DNA from: Kalmusia sp. IMI 367209
Taxonomy: Eukaryota > Ascomycota > Dothideomycetes > Pleosporales > Didymosphaeriaceae
Length of the DNA: 64,000 nt
NCBI GenBank assembly: GCA_027946365.1
Contig: JAPEUQ010000007.1
Span: 1,116,001-1,180,000 of the forward strand
Direction: 5' to 3'
Shown: positions 37,732-46,930 of the stretch, in pieces
How the letters are laid out: each line of letters starts with the position of its first letter
Numbering within the stretch: the first letter of the stretch is position 1
Translations under genes and position numbers: made by a program
The notes under the pieces: model-generated
The model's database searches: none
What the model was told of the DNA's origin: nothing
What the model saw: only the letters and a program-made list of their open reading frames with translations

Positions 37732-39480
37732 ATGAGCACACCGAATTCACGTCGCGTCACGCGCGCAAGCCTACCTTTCGTGCCCAGCTCGACCCCTCCT
37801 CCCATTACTCGCTCCGATTCCTTTGCAACAGAGCCAAAATCCGAATCTCTTCGTAAAGCGCTGGATGCGACGAGGGCCAAGCGCACCGCCTCCATCCAGC
37901 CGACAACCGAAGCTGGACTTGCGATATCACAGACCCTTAGTAAGGCACCATCCGATCCATGGCTAGACCATGCGAAGGAGGAAGAAGAGGATCCCACAAA
38001 GATGACACCGGCGCGGCGATCCAGGCGACCGAGCGAAGGAGCCCTGCCGCGCATGCGCACACAGCGCGAGCTAGACAAAGAAACCGACTCTTTCAAGAAG
38101 AACATGTTCGATCTAAGCTTGAAGCTTGAACTCCTCAGGAAGCAGAACAACGAGCTAAAAGACCAGGTCGAGGTATATCAGAAGCGTGTGGAGGAGCTGG
38201 AGCCATTGGAAGACCAGAACCATGACCTGCGCGAGATGAACAGCCGGTTGACGCTTGACATGCAAATCATGGAGGACGAGGTCGTCGAACTTCGAGAGCA
38301 GAATGGCGAGATCCTGAAAATTCAAGAGGAGTCTGTGGTAGCCATGGAGAAGACAACAGCCGGATTGCAGGAAGCTGCTGAGATCATCGATCGACTGGAG
38401 CAGGAGAAAGCTACCCTAGCCCAAGAGAACGAGCAGATGAGAGCACAGGCAGCCAATACGCAGATCGTGCCGCGGTACAGCACAGATACCGATGGAAGCG
38501 CGAACGACCGTTTCCCTTCCAGAGTGTACTCGGTCGACGAGTCTCGACCCTCAACGAGCCACTTCGATTCCGACTACTACAGCCAGCCTGCTTCGCCACG
38601 CGTCAAAGCAAGTAAAGAGTCACTGCCATCTGTCGTCGTCTCGAAGCGTGCCGAGAAATTCATCTCAATGAAAAAAGAGACCCAACGATCAACTCGTGAC
38701 CTCCAAAAACGGGTGTCAGATGCGTCCATGAGACAGAAGAAAAAGAAGGAGCTCGAGCCGACGCCACAAGTACCTCAGATACCAGAAGCCTATCAACCGC
38801 CGGTCCCAGCTTTTCCAGGCCCGAACCGCACACCAAAACGAATAAAATCTGTGCGGGCAACATCTTTGTCTCCTGCCTTGGCCGTCGATCCATACACCTC
38901 GATTCACTCTGGCAGTGCACCACACACGCCTACCGGGACAATGGAGGGTCTTCGAGCCATGTATCAAAATGGTTTGACTTTGGATACCTCTCTGCGAAGT
39001 TCTCGACCTTCAAGCAATGCAAACAGCCCGCTTGCTAGCAAAAGCCTCAAAAAGTCTTCGCGAGGGTCAGACGCCCCAGTCGCCCCAGCGCGTCGTAGCA
39101 GCCGCGTGGCGCCAACCTCATACTCTGCTGAACAGCTCAAGCCAGATTCATCGTCGGAAGCGTCGCAGCTATACACAGAGCCTGAAACAGAGTCTGAGTG
39201 GGATTCAATGGCTCCTCCCTCTGTCATCTCAGATGATCTAACCACCGAGCTAGGCGTGGGGAATAGCGTCCCGTGGTGGAACACGCTACACCCGTGGGGC
39301 TCGCAAAACCACGCAGGTGTACCAGGCTCCTATCCGTCCTTGGCGACTGCAAATACTCGTTGGGCTCTTAAAGACAATAAAGCGGCGCCATATACGGAGG
39401 CGAATCTTCTGTTCAATCCTGCCGAGGATGAGGATGATTTCCTGGAAAGGACGCGTTCCTTAAGTAGGCGTCAACGGTAG
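37732..39480 (+). CDS. Coiled-coil protein with centrosomin N-terminal-like motif
   Basis: A single exon of 582 residues. I start it at the first ATG in frame (37732, MSTPNSRRVTRASLPFVPSS); the frame is open further upstream but only with non-ATG codons. Residues about 120-265 are a continuous coiled coil (SFKKNMFDLSLKLELLRKQN, then QVEVYQKRVEELEPLEDQN...) that resembles the Cnn_1N/CM1 motif of microtubule-nucleation receptors such as Mto1 and Pcp1. The flanks are Ser/Pro/Arg-rich and disordered, and a conserved-looking WWNTLHPWGSQNHAG patch lies near the C-terminus. A role at spindle pole bodies or other microtubule-organising centres is inferred from the motif. It is shorter than ApsB/Mto1, so it is not a clear orthologue. 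Confidence 0.7.
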   Translation: MSTPNSRRVTRASLPFVPSSTPPPITRSDSFATEPKSESLRKALDATRAKRTASIQPTTEAGLAISQTLSKAPSDPWLDHAKEEEEDPTKMTPARRSRRPSEGALPRMRTQRELDKETDSFKKNMFDLSLKLELLRKQNNELKDQVEVYQKRVEELEPLEDQNHDLREMNSRLTLDMQIMEDEVVELREQNGEILKIQEESVVAMEKTTAGLQEAAEIIDRLEQEKATLAQENEQMRAQAANTQIVPRYSTDTDGSANDRFPSRVYSVDESRPSTSHFDSDYYSQPASPRVKASKESLPSVVVSKRAEKFISMKKETQRSTRDLQKRVSDASMRQKKKKELEPTPQVPQIPEAYQPPVPAFPGPNRTPKRIKSVRATSLSPALAVDPYTSIHSGSAPHTPTGTMEGLRAMYQNGLTLDTSLRSSRPSSNANSPLASKSLKKSSRGSDAPVAPARRSSRVAPTSYSAEQLKPDSSSEASQLYTEPETESEWDSMAPPSVISDDLTTELGVGNSVPWWNTLHPWGSQNHAGVPGSYPSLATANTRWALKDNKAAPYTEANLLFNPAEDEDDFLERTRSLSRRQR

Positions 39481-39950
39481 ACAGGGGTTGACTTTTGGGA
39501 ATTTCATCATTATTATGCGTTCTTTGATTCTGTACGGCGGGGCGTTCGATTTGGCTGGGCCGGTCTTGAAAACGGTGTTCTGGAGATTTCGTATACTCCG
39601 CGAGGAGGGGTGCATGGAATATACCATTGGGAGGACAACAGAGACTACACAGGTCCTGCTACATGTGCATATTCATGCGTATGCTAGCTATTTGAAATTG
39701 TTGTACGAGTAGTATAGAAAATCAATTGAAATGCAAGTGAAAGTATTCAAAGTCTTGCTCGAAGTGTTTTTTCAGCCATAGTTTGGGAAAAGGGTAAGGA
39801 CCAGCACGTGATAACCCGCCACCTTTCCTACTATTGTGGCACCTCCGAGGCCTCCGACATTGCTATATCACCCCACGTCAACAGGCCTCTTTCGCTTCAA
39901 CCTTCCGATACTTTTTTCAACCAAGTCATGAGAGTGGCTTTACGTTCACC
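39481..39950. other. Intergenic region upstream of the Dsc2-like gene
   Basis: AT-rich 3' UTR of the coiled-coil gene followed by the promoter of the gene at 39951. No further gene seen. Confidence 0.5.
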
Positions 39951-41039
39951 ATGATTACATCTGGCTTCACGAATGCGCCCGTGTCGCAATTCCTTGTCTT
40001 TGCGACCGTCATCGGGGCGCTCGCCGCGAGCTTGACCGACACGCGATACTATATACATATCCAAGTCGTGCCGCACATATGGAAATACGGGCAATTCTGG
40101 AGGTTCTTGACGTGGCAGGTACGTCGCTCGGGCCTGCTTTGCCTTTACAAAGAGTAGAAGAGGGGCAAGGACGTGGAGTTCGCACAATTGCGGATGACTG
40201 ACGAGCGATACAGATATGCTTCACGAACTCCACAGAAGTACTGTTCGCAGTGATTAGTCTGTACAACCTCCGAGTCATCGAAAGACTGTGGGGCAGCCGG
40301 AAATTCGCCGTACGTATCCCTTCTTCGGCCATCGAAACCGTCCTTCATCGTTCTCCCAAGCTAAATGACAAATCCATAGTCTTTCCTCCTCGCGACCCTG
40401 CCGTACACGACGCTCCTCCCTCCGCTCATTCTAACGTTCATACTCCGCCCGCTATCCTTCGGCCGGGTGAACTACCTCCCCGCAGGCCCCGTGCCCATCA
40501 TTTTCGCCCTCCTGGCGAACTATTACGCCGCCATACCCTATACATATCGCTACAAGATCGCGCCGTATTCGTCGGCCTCACCCACGTCGTCATCCGCACC
40601 GAACGCCGCGCAGACTGCGACGAGCATTTGGGCCAAATCCATAACCTTCACGTCCAAAGCTACGACGTACCTCCCACCGCTGCAGCTCGCGCTCTCGCAG
40701 CTCCCGGGGTCTTTGCTGGGTGCAGCGGTTGGATGGACGATCGGCACAGCATACAGAAGGGACGTTTTGCCTTATGCGAGTACCTGGCGAGTCCCCGGGT
40801 GGATGGTGGGCGAGGAGAAGAAGAGGGGGTTTGAGGGGTTGAGGGCGAGGTTGGATGCGGAAAGGGAGAGGAGGGCGCGGGAGGTGGGTTGGCGACAGGC
40901 ATATTGGCTGGGGAGACGGCGGGACAGGCGAGGCAGAGGAGGACGTTGGGGATATGGTTGCGGAGCAGTTTCAGGGCAGGGGGTAGGCTTGCGATGTGAT
41001 AGTGTAGGATGCAATAACTCATTTGATTCCCTACACTGA
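39951..41039 (+). CDS. Dsc2-like rhomboid membrane protein, C-terminus uncertain
   Basis: Exons 39951-40118, 40214-40309 and 40380-41039 (307 residues as read). MITSGFTNAPVSQFLVFATV starts a rhomboid-pseudoprotease fold: TDTRYYIHIQVVPHIWKYGQFWR, FTNSTEVLFAVISLYNLRVIERLWGS and FLLATLPYTTLLPPLILTF match Dsc2/Ucp14, a subunit of the Golgi Dsc E3 ubiquitin ligase that activates SREBP and removes orphan membrane proteins. The last about 50 residues (WRQAYWLGRRRDRRGRGGRW...) look wrong. Adding or removing one G at GGG 40886-40888, or a 44-base GT-AG intron from 40884, opens alternative ends (...TLGIWLRSSFRAGG or ...DMVAEQFQGRG). I cannot decide which is real. No UBA domain is visible in any of the readings. 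Confidence 0.8.
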
Positions 41040-41427
41040 TTGGTTCTATGGAAGACTTGATCATGCACTGATTTGGACCGCAATTGGTCTGTCTCGATGC
41101 AAGCGCTGTGAAGAGAAGAGCAAGGGCAGAGATTATACGACTCTGGTGTGACTAATGAATAAGCAGAGCAGAGTAAGGCAAAGCAGAACTGGAGCTTTTC
41201 ATCATAAGTACAGATGAAACTAGTCAGGTACGTCCATCCCACTCTTCCCAAGTATAAAACCAGTACCCCAAGAGTACATTCCACATCAAATCCATAGACG
41301 GGCAAATCCTCGCAGCAATCAACCTGCATGTCCTTCCCCGAGGTTATCACACCGTCTGCACACCCCCACCGCCGACGACACCTTCCCTCATCTTTCCCAC
41401 TTCAACCCTTTCTCTCAAAACACCTCT
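41040..41427. other. Convergent 3' intergenic region
   Basis: Non-coding sequence between the Dsc2-like gene (+) and the small secreted peptide gene (-). A minus-strand frame over 40772-41350 is a shadow of the Dsc2 exon plus its 3' UTR. Confidence 0.5.
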
Positions 41428-41785
41428 TTAGACCTTCACCACCTCTGCCACCTCTGCACCGTCCCTTTTATACGTTCCATAACTGCCATACTTGCCGTAA
41501 TTTCCGTATCCAGCAGCGGGAGCAGGAGGGTTCTCGACCGGCACGTTGTTGTAGTCGCCGTAGCCGGCGGCAGGGGCGGCAGGAGTGACGTTGTCGTATG
41601 TGCCTAGTGGCTTTAGTCATATGGGTAGGGGAGGGAAAGGGGAAAGGGGAGACGGGAGACAGAAAGGAAGCAAGGCGCAGGGGCAAAGGAAGAAAGGACG
41701 TACCGTAGTCATCGTACGATGACTGGGGGACAGGAGCAGCGATGACGGCTGCCGCGAAAGCGAGGAAAGTGACGGCGAGCTTCAT
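41428..41785 (-). CDS. Small secreted Tyr/Gly-rich repeat peptide
   Basis: Exons 41785-41704 and 41603-41428 encode 85 residues with a 100-base GT-AG intron. The signal peptide MKLAVTFLAFAAAVIAAPVP is clear. The mature part has Tyr-spaced segments (SYDDYGTYDN) and a two-fold repeat, PAAGYGDYNN and PAAGYGNYGK, followed by YGSYGTY and then a Lys-Arg pair, a likely Kex2 site, before the short acidic-to-hydrophobic end DGAEVAEVVKV. There are no Cys, so it is not a classical disulphide effector or hydrophobin. It lies back to back with a UstYa-family gene 1.1 kb away, so a ribosomal-peptide precursor is possible. A structural cell-wall or cuticle-coating peptide is the main alternative. No homologue recognised by name. 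Confidence 0.7.
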
Positions 41786-42863
41786 CGTGGGTTATATTTG
41801 GGGATATGATTAAAGATTAGTTGGTAAGTTAGATGAGCTGTATGTTGGGGTATCCGATGGTAGTTTTGGGAGAGGGGTTTGACTCCGTGTGGGCCTCATG
41901 TTACTGGGGTTCTTTTCAAGCTCTTATACCATGAGCAGCACACAGAAACTCTGTCCAGTATAACGGCCAAGAACATGATGCTACTTCAGCCTCTCCAAGC
42001 CGCCGTTTAGTTAGTATTGCCCAGACCCTAGAAACAGGGAGCTATTGCCGACTATCTGAGACTGCAGTGCCAGCGAGCAGACAGCCAAGGACTATCACGA
42101 GCATCTCGGCCTGATCCGAACGTGGAGCTGAAGGAAGGGAAAGTAAAACCAAGTATTGCTATTGGAACTTGGGAGGCCGGTCTGGCGATGGGCGTACAGG
42201 GTCATGTGCTATAGGTGAATGTGTTGGTCGCGGCTTGAGCCATGAAGGTCTGGCGTGAGCAGTGGTTGTAGGCACGTCAACTCAGCTCGGCGGAATGGCG
42301 TTGCTTTTTGTGCCGTGGTTCGCTGCCACCCAACCCGCGATCTCTCAATGTCATTATGAGAGCGAACAAACATGGTTCCGCACTATTGCTGTAGCTCTGG
42401 TCCACGCACTATCGACGGAATATGGAAAGCACTCACGTTGATCCCACGATTCCTTACTTGCACCCTCACAAAGCCAAGGATTACATCCCTAGCATCCACT
42501 GCGCCGTCAATCTTAAACTTGGACACCTCCTCAACTTATGCTTAGTATTTCCTAATCCTCCGAATACGAGCACATCATGCAGTGCGCAGATGTGCCGTTC
42601 TGGGGCTAGATCTCAGCCCTATGCGCCACCAGCACGTCACAGTGGTCAATTAGCGAGAAGGACAAAAGAAGTAAACGGCGATGTTGTGTAGCTGAACGGA
42701 GATTTCCATCCCGTATCTTGGCATGGCAGTAGTTTCGCTGGCGAGCGTCGGCGACGTCGTATCGGCGTTTGCGCAATGATTAGCTTCGGCATCAAATTCT
42801 CAGCGTTGACATGTTTCGATGACCGTCTCTGTTGTGCGTAAGTTTCCATCTTCTACACTCACC
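41786..42863. promoter_or_regulatory. Shared divergent promoter region, secreted peptide / UstYa
   Basis: About 1.1 kb between two start codons on opposite strands. The frame at 42422-42691 (+) is not convincing. The arrangement would allow joint control of both genes. Confidence 0.45.
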
Positions 42864-43931
42864 ATGGGGAGTTGGAATTCGAAACGTAAATCGGTCTTCG
42901 ATCCTCTTGCGTCCGAAGACGCAGATGCAGAGCAACTCCTTCCTTCAGACACCCATCCACTTGATCATCGCGGTCCCTCATGGCGAGCTTTTGCAATCTC
43001 AATCTCATTGACGACTCTAGTTTCAGCTCTGGTAGGGGCTTGGATTAGTAGCGCGACACGTCTCGATGCGGATGCATTCAGTATACGCCATTCGTCGCAG
43101 TACTGTGAGTATTTCCATCCTTCTCCAAGCTCGTACTAATCCGTCTCAGCACCCATCATAGACGACGTCGGCATACAGTACACTCAAGTACGCTTCAACG
43201 GTTCTCTTCTCAAGTCGAATGTTTTCCGTCAAGATGCGGGGCCCGAAGTAGACGCAGCGTGGAAGTCCCTGGGCGCAGATTGTAACCTCCTCCTTCCCTT
43301 TACTCACACACGTTCAATCTTTTAACGATCTAAACACAGATTCGGCGGCAAGGATCCCAGCAGGAATTGCAGCGCAATCCGGTCTTGCGCCCGATCAAGT
43401 CAAGATCAAAGATAAATACGGTGGCGGCTACCCAGCGCATGTCGAGGGGCTACACCATCTACACTGCCTCGTGAGACACTCACATCCTTTCCTGACTCTA
43501 CACATATTGATATATGACAGAATCTCCTCCGCAAATCTCTGTCCTGGAATTTTGCATACTACCAAGCCCAAGGTCTCGGACCCTTCTCCAACGATGCTGA
43601 AATCCTTAAATACCACGTCAGTACGTACTCCCTTCGTCTCTCTGCTATGCATTTGGCAGCAGCTCATATGTGTGCAGCGCACTGTCTCGATATTCTTCGC
43701 CAGCAGCTCATGTGTACAGTCGACGTCGGCGTTCTGGGACAAGTGTGGTATCAGCCGGCGGGCAAGCCGGCGGGGCCTTTCGTAGACTTTCATACAGTGC
43801 ACACGTGCAGGAACTTTGAAGCGGTGAGAAAATGGGCGGAGGAGCATCAGTTACCAGCCGGAAAGGATACGCCGGCAGACTTTTTGGAGCCACCGCGGGA
43901 GGGGGATAGAATCTGGCACGAGGTGCCATAA
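42864..43931 (+). CDS. UstYa-family (DUF3328) oxidase-like protein
   Basis: Five exons, 42864-43104, 43150-43281, 43340-43470, 43521-43620 and 43678-43931, encode 285 residues; all four introns are GT-AG and keep phase. I take the ATG in CACCATGG at 42864, the best context. A cytosolic acidic N-terminus is followed by one transmembrane helix (about residues 46-66, AFAISISLTTLVSALVGAWI) and a lumenal domain. Both family-defining HxxHC motifs are present: HHLHC at 163-167 and HVTHC at 200-204, the second assembled exactly across an intron. UstYa proteins carry out oxidative cyclisation or halogenation in fungal secondary metabolism, first shown for ustiloxin. No other pathway enzyme (tyrosinase, methyltransferase, peptidase, transporter) is recognised nearby. 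Confidence 0.9.
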
Positions 43932-44360
43932 GAGTAGCGAGGATATTACAAACACGGTGTAGTGCTGCATGAACAGGCTGGAAAGACCAATAATTCGTTA
44001 TTGGAACAGTATAGAAGTCGTCACTAGGTATGATGGAAACGAAACGGTGCTGTCTCAAACTGAGACACCCATTGGGGGGTCACAATCAATGAATTACAAT
44101 ATGCTATGCACCTAGGGAAATTTAAGCTGGCAACACACCTCAGAAAGACCTTCAAGACCCCATCCATGCCTATTGACACCTTGGGCTTCTCGAGGACGTT
44201 GTTTGCACCTAGACACCTTGTGCATCCTGCGATTCCCTGCCTAAACTCACAAGAGAGCGTGCTACCGCTTGAACGCTCAATAGCTAAACCTGAGTGAGTT
44301 CCTGACGCACCAAAAAAAGCCGAAAGAACCTCATCGTGAACTTCATGTGTGGTATGAAAT
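43932..44360. other. Convergent 3' intergenic region
   Basis: Sits between the stops of the UstYa gene (+) and the phosphodiesterase gene (-). No coding signal beyond shadow frames. Confidence 0.55.
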
Positions 44361-45771
44361 CTACCACAGCACGAATAGGCAGAACAGCGTGGTAAAGGTG
44401 GAGATCCAGAATCTGTGCTCCCAAGGGATTGATGCGGCACTGGTGATAGGAGAGCCACAGCAATCCTTCCTGTTATAGGAGACATTGTTTGCAGTTGCAG
44501 CGACCTGAAACACAGAACCATTGAAGTTGCCAAAATTGTAATAGTCGACGAGAAGCCAATTGGGAGGGCGACCCCACATAGCGGTGCAGTTGTCCACGTT
44601 CCGACCCAGGCTACCGTTTCCGGATACAGCATTGATTTGTTCCAGAAGTGTATAAGCTGGTATCAGAATACTTTGGCCCAAAAGCTGTACGTCAATGTTC
44701 AAATTATGGTTGACCATGTACATCTTGTTTCTGGAGACATCTTCTGTCTGGCCTGGCGGACGCTGCTCGGTGCAGGGGAAGGATGGGTCGGTGGGCGAAA
44801 ATGGCGTCTGCCATTGATAGCTGAACTCATCGAGGAGCCACGGCACCTTAGTCTGGTTGGCTAGATAATCCAGCATCACCACAACCCGTTTGTTGAGCAG
44901 TATCATTTGAGCTAGAGTGGGCCAGTCATCTAGGGTCGCATTGTTTTTAGGTGGAGTATATAGGTACGGAAGCATGCCGGAGTTCTGGAAAGGTTCGATA
45001 TAGGTGATTGGAGGAACGCGGTTGTCGTTACCCCATCATAATCGCTATCACTTCGTACGGGTGATCTTCAAGCCATTCTCGGACTGTAGTGAGGTAGGAT
45101 TCGAGGGTGCCCACGTCGAGCAGATTGCATGAAGTATGACAGAGATGCAGGCCAGCCGTGGCATTGGGGTAATGTGTTTCAAACTGTACTGTATCTCTTC
45201 ATTAGCTACGAGAACGACTTCAAATATAGAAAGACCTACAGCCACGGATCCCATCCTCGAGCTGATTAAGTACGGGATAGATCTGATTGCTGGCTGCATT
45301 GTGGGGAACGACGAATGGACTGTTGTGCGCAACCACCATAGAGACATTGCTGAGCTTCCGATCGCAGAGATCGACATGCCCATTACATGGTCGCGTGTTC
45401 GATGGTCGTGGTCGCGAAATAGTAGTCGCGGTAGCACTCAAGGTATTAGTCGGATTGGCACCCGAAATGTCAATAAGAGAACGCGTAGATGAGGATCGAG
45501 TAGAGGAGGAGAAGGAAGAGGAGGAGCCAGTCACGTTGTTAGGTGCTCCACCTATGATTGTCTCTCCCATTACACTCGTTTCCAACACGCTGCCATAATC
45601 GTACACAACTGTCTGAGGACCCGTTACTGATGAGAGAGATACAGATGCTGTACTAATAGAGGATGATGTCTGAATAGACGAAGAGGCCGGGGTGGGTAAG
45701 GATGATTCCTGCGCTAGAAGAGGTCGTGTAATAAAAAGGATTGTTATCGTGGAGATGATCAAAGGGTACAT
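44361..45771 (-). CDS. PLC-like phosphodiesterase, probably GPI-anchored; one frame break
   Basis: Exons 45771-45240 and 45188-44361 with a 51-base intron give 452 residues once one frame break is bridged. Signal peptide MYPLIISTITILFITRPLLA, then a Ser/Thr-rich stalk of about 90 residues, then a PI-PLC X-like TIM barrel: MVVAHNSPFVV (probable catalytic His), LQFETHYPNATAGLHLCHTS (second His), LLDVGTLESYLTTVREWLED. The C-terminus ends in a hydrophobic stretch (FWISTFTTLFCLFVLW) after a small-residue patch, which fits a GPI-anchor signal. At 45031-45034 the run CCCC is one base too long: the protein reads ...EVIAIMMG then continues NDNRVPPITYIEPFQNSG in the next frame. With one C removed the whole gene is open. 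Family members of this fungal branch are cell-surface proteins whose substrate is not established. Confidence 0.85.
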
Positions 45772-46930
45772 GTTAAACGAATGACGTCTTCGCGCTCAGT
45801 TTGGCGAAGATGTCCTTAGTAGCAGCGTCGCAGAGCATACCTCAGAATCCTCGGGAGGGGATCTCAACATGTTATATCAATTTGTACTCGTACAACAAAA
45901 ATAAACGTGACGACAGCTGAGAAGGCACGATGACGCATCGCGGGCACCCGACGAGAGGCGGAGGATGCACCGGCACCGTTCGGAAGCTACGATCCGGACC
46001 GATCTCCGAGTGTAGGTAAAGTGAAGGAAATAAGAAAATTAGAATAAAATCTGGGCCACAAATCACTCTAGTATTTTCGAAAGATCATGTATTTGAGATG
46101 AGAACCTGTGTCACGGGAACAACCAATATTTAGAGAAGGTCTGCGGGTCTTTGCTGGTCATATCGCATAGATACGAATGCATGGAGCTGAAAAAGGAGAA
46201 GTTATGAAACGAATAGAGAAGCAGACACTGAATCTATGTTTCGTAGAATGGTGAAGAGAGCGGTCGGGCTCAAGTTGCGCATGGTAGAGATTAGTTGTTG
46301 CTGTTACCATCTATGGATTGCTTATTAGTTGTTATAAGCCAGTATCCACACCTTCAATCAGACGCGATCTATCCTTTCTTTGATTAGACAACACACGATA
46401 TGGAAGAATATTTAATACAGGTCTCCGGACTAACTAATAGACTCATCTCTTCGCGTCAGGTTTGCCAGTGTAATCCATCCCTTGATCATAAAACAAAACC
46501 CTAGATGACCATTGAGAGCAGAATACTAAGCATCACTGTGCCTATTCCTGGGCGCGTTCAGTGCACAGTCGAGTAGCATTAATAGCACGTGCACGTAGCT
46601 ACGTACCAATCTACATAGCCCCACGCTCTACTTCATTCCTTCCCTTGAACGTCTCTTAGACGCTCGCTCATAATAATATCCAATACCATGCAATACCCAG
46701 TCCGCCCATGATACCTATGAAAATCGTCGCGCCTTGCCAGTGATCGAGATATTATAATATATACAAGTTGATGAGCTACAGGGGCGGGATAACCAGCCGC
46801 CGCAGGAGGGGTATCAAACCGTCAGAACAGATGGAGTAAGGAAATGTCGTGATAGAAGACGCTGGAAAGTCCACCAGTAATTATGATAGGAGATGTTTGA
46901 TCAGTCGAGATGTGTGTGGGTAGAGGGTGT
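45772..46930. other. Intergenic region
   Basis: AT-rich, non-coding. The left part is the promoter and leader of the phosphodiesterase gene, the right part the 3' UTR of the gene at 46931. No gene, RNA or repeat recognised. Confidence 0.5.

Noticed and set aside
44024..44632. 202-residue minus-strand frame
   Set aside because: Shadow of the PLC-like gene in another frame, running past its stop into the 3' region.
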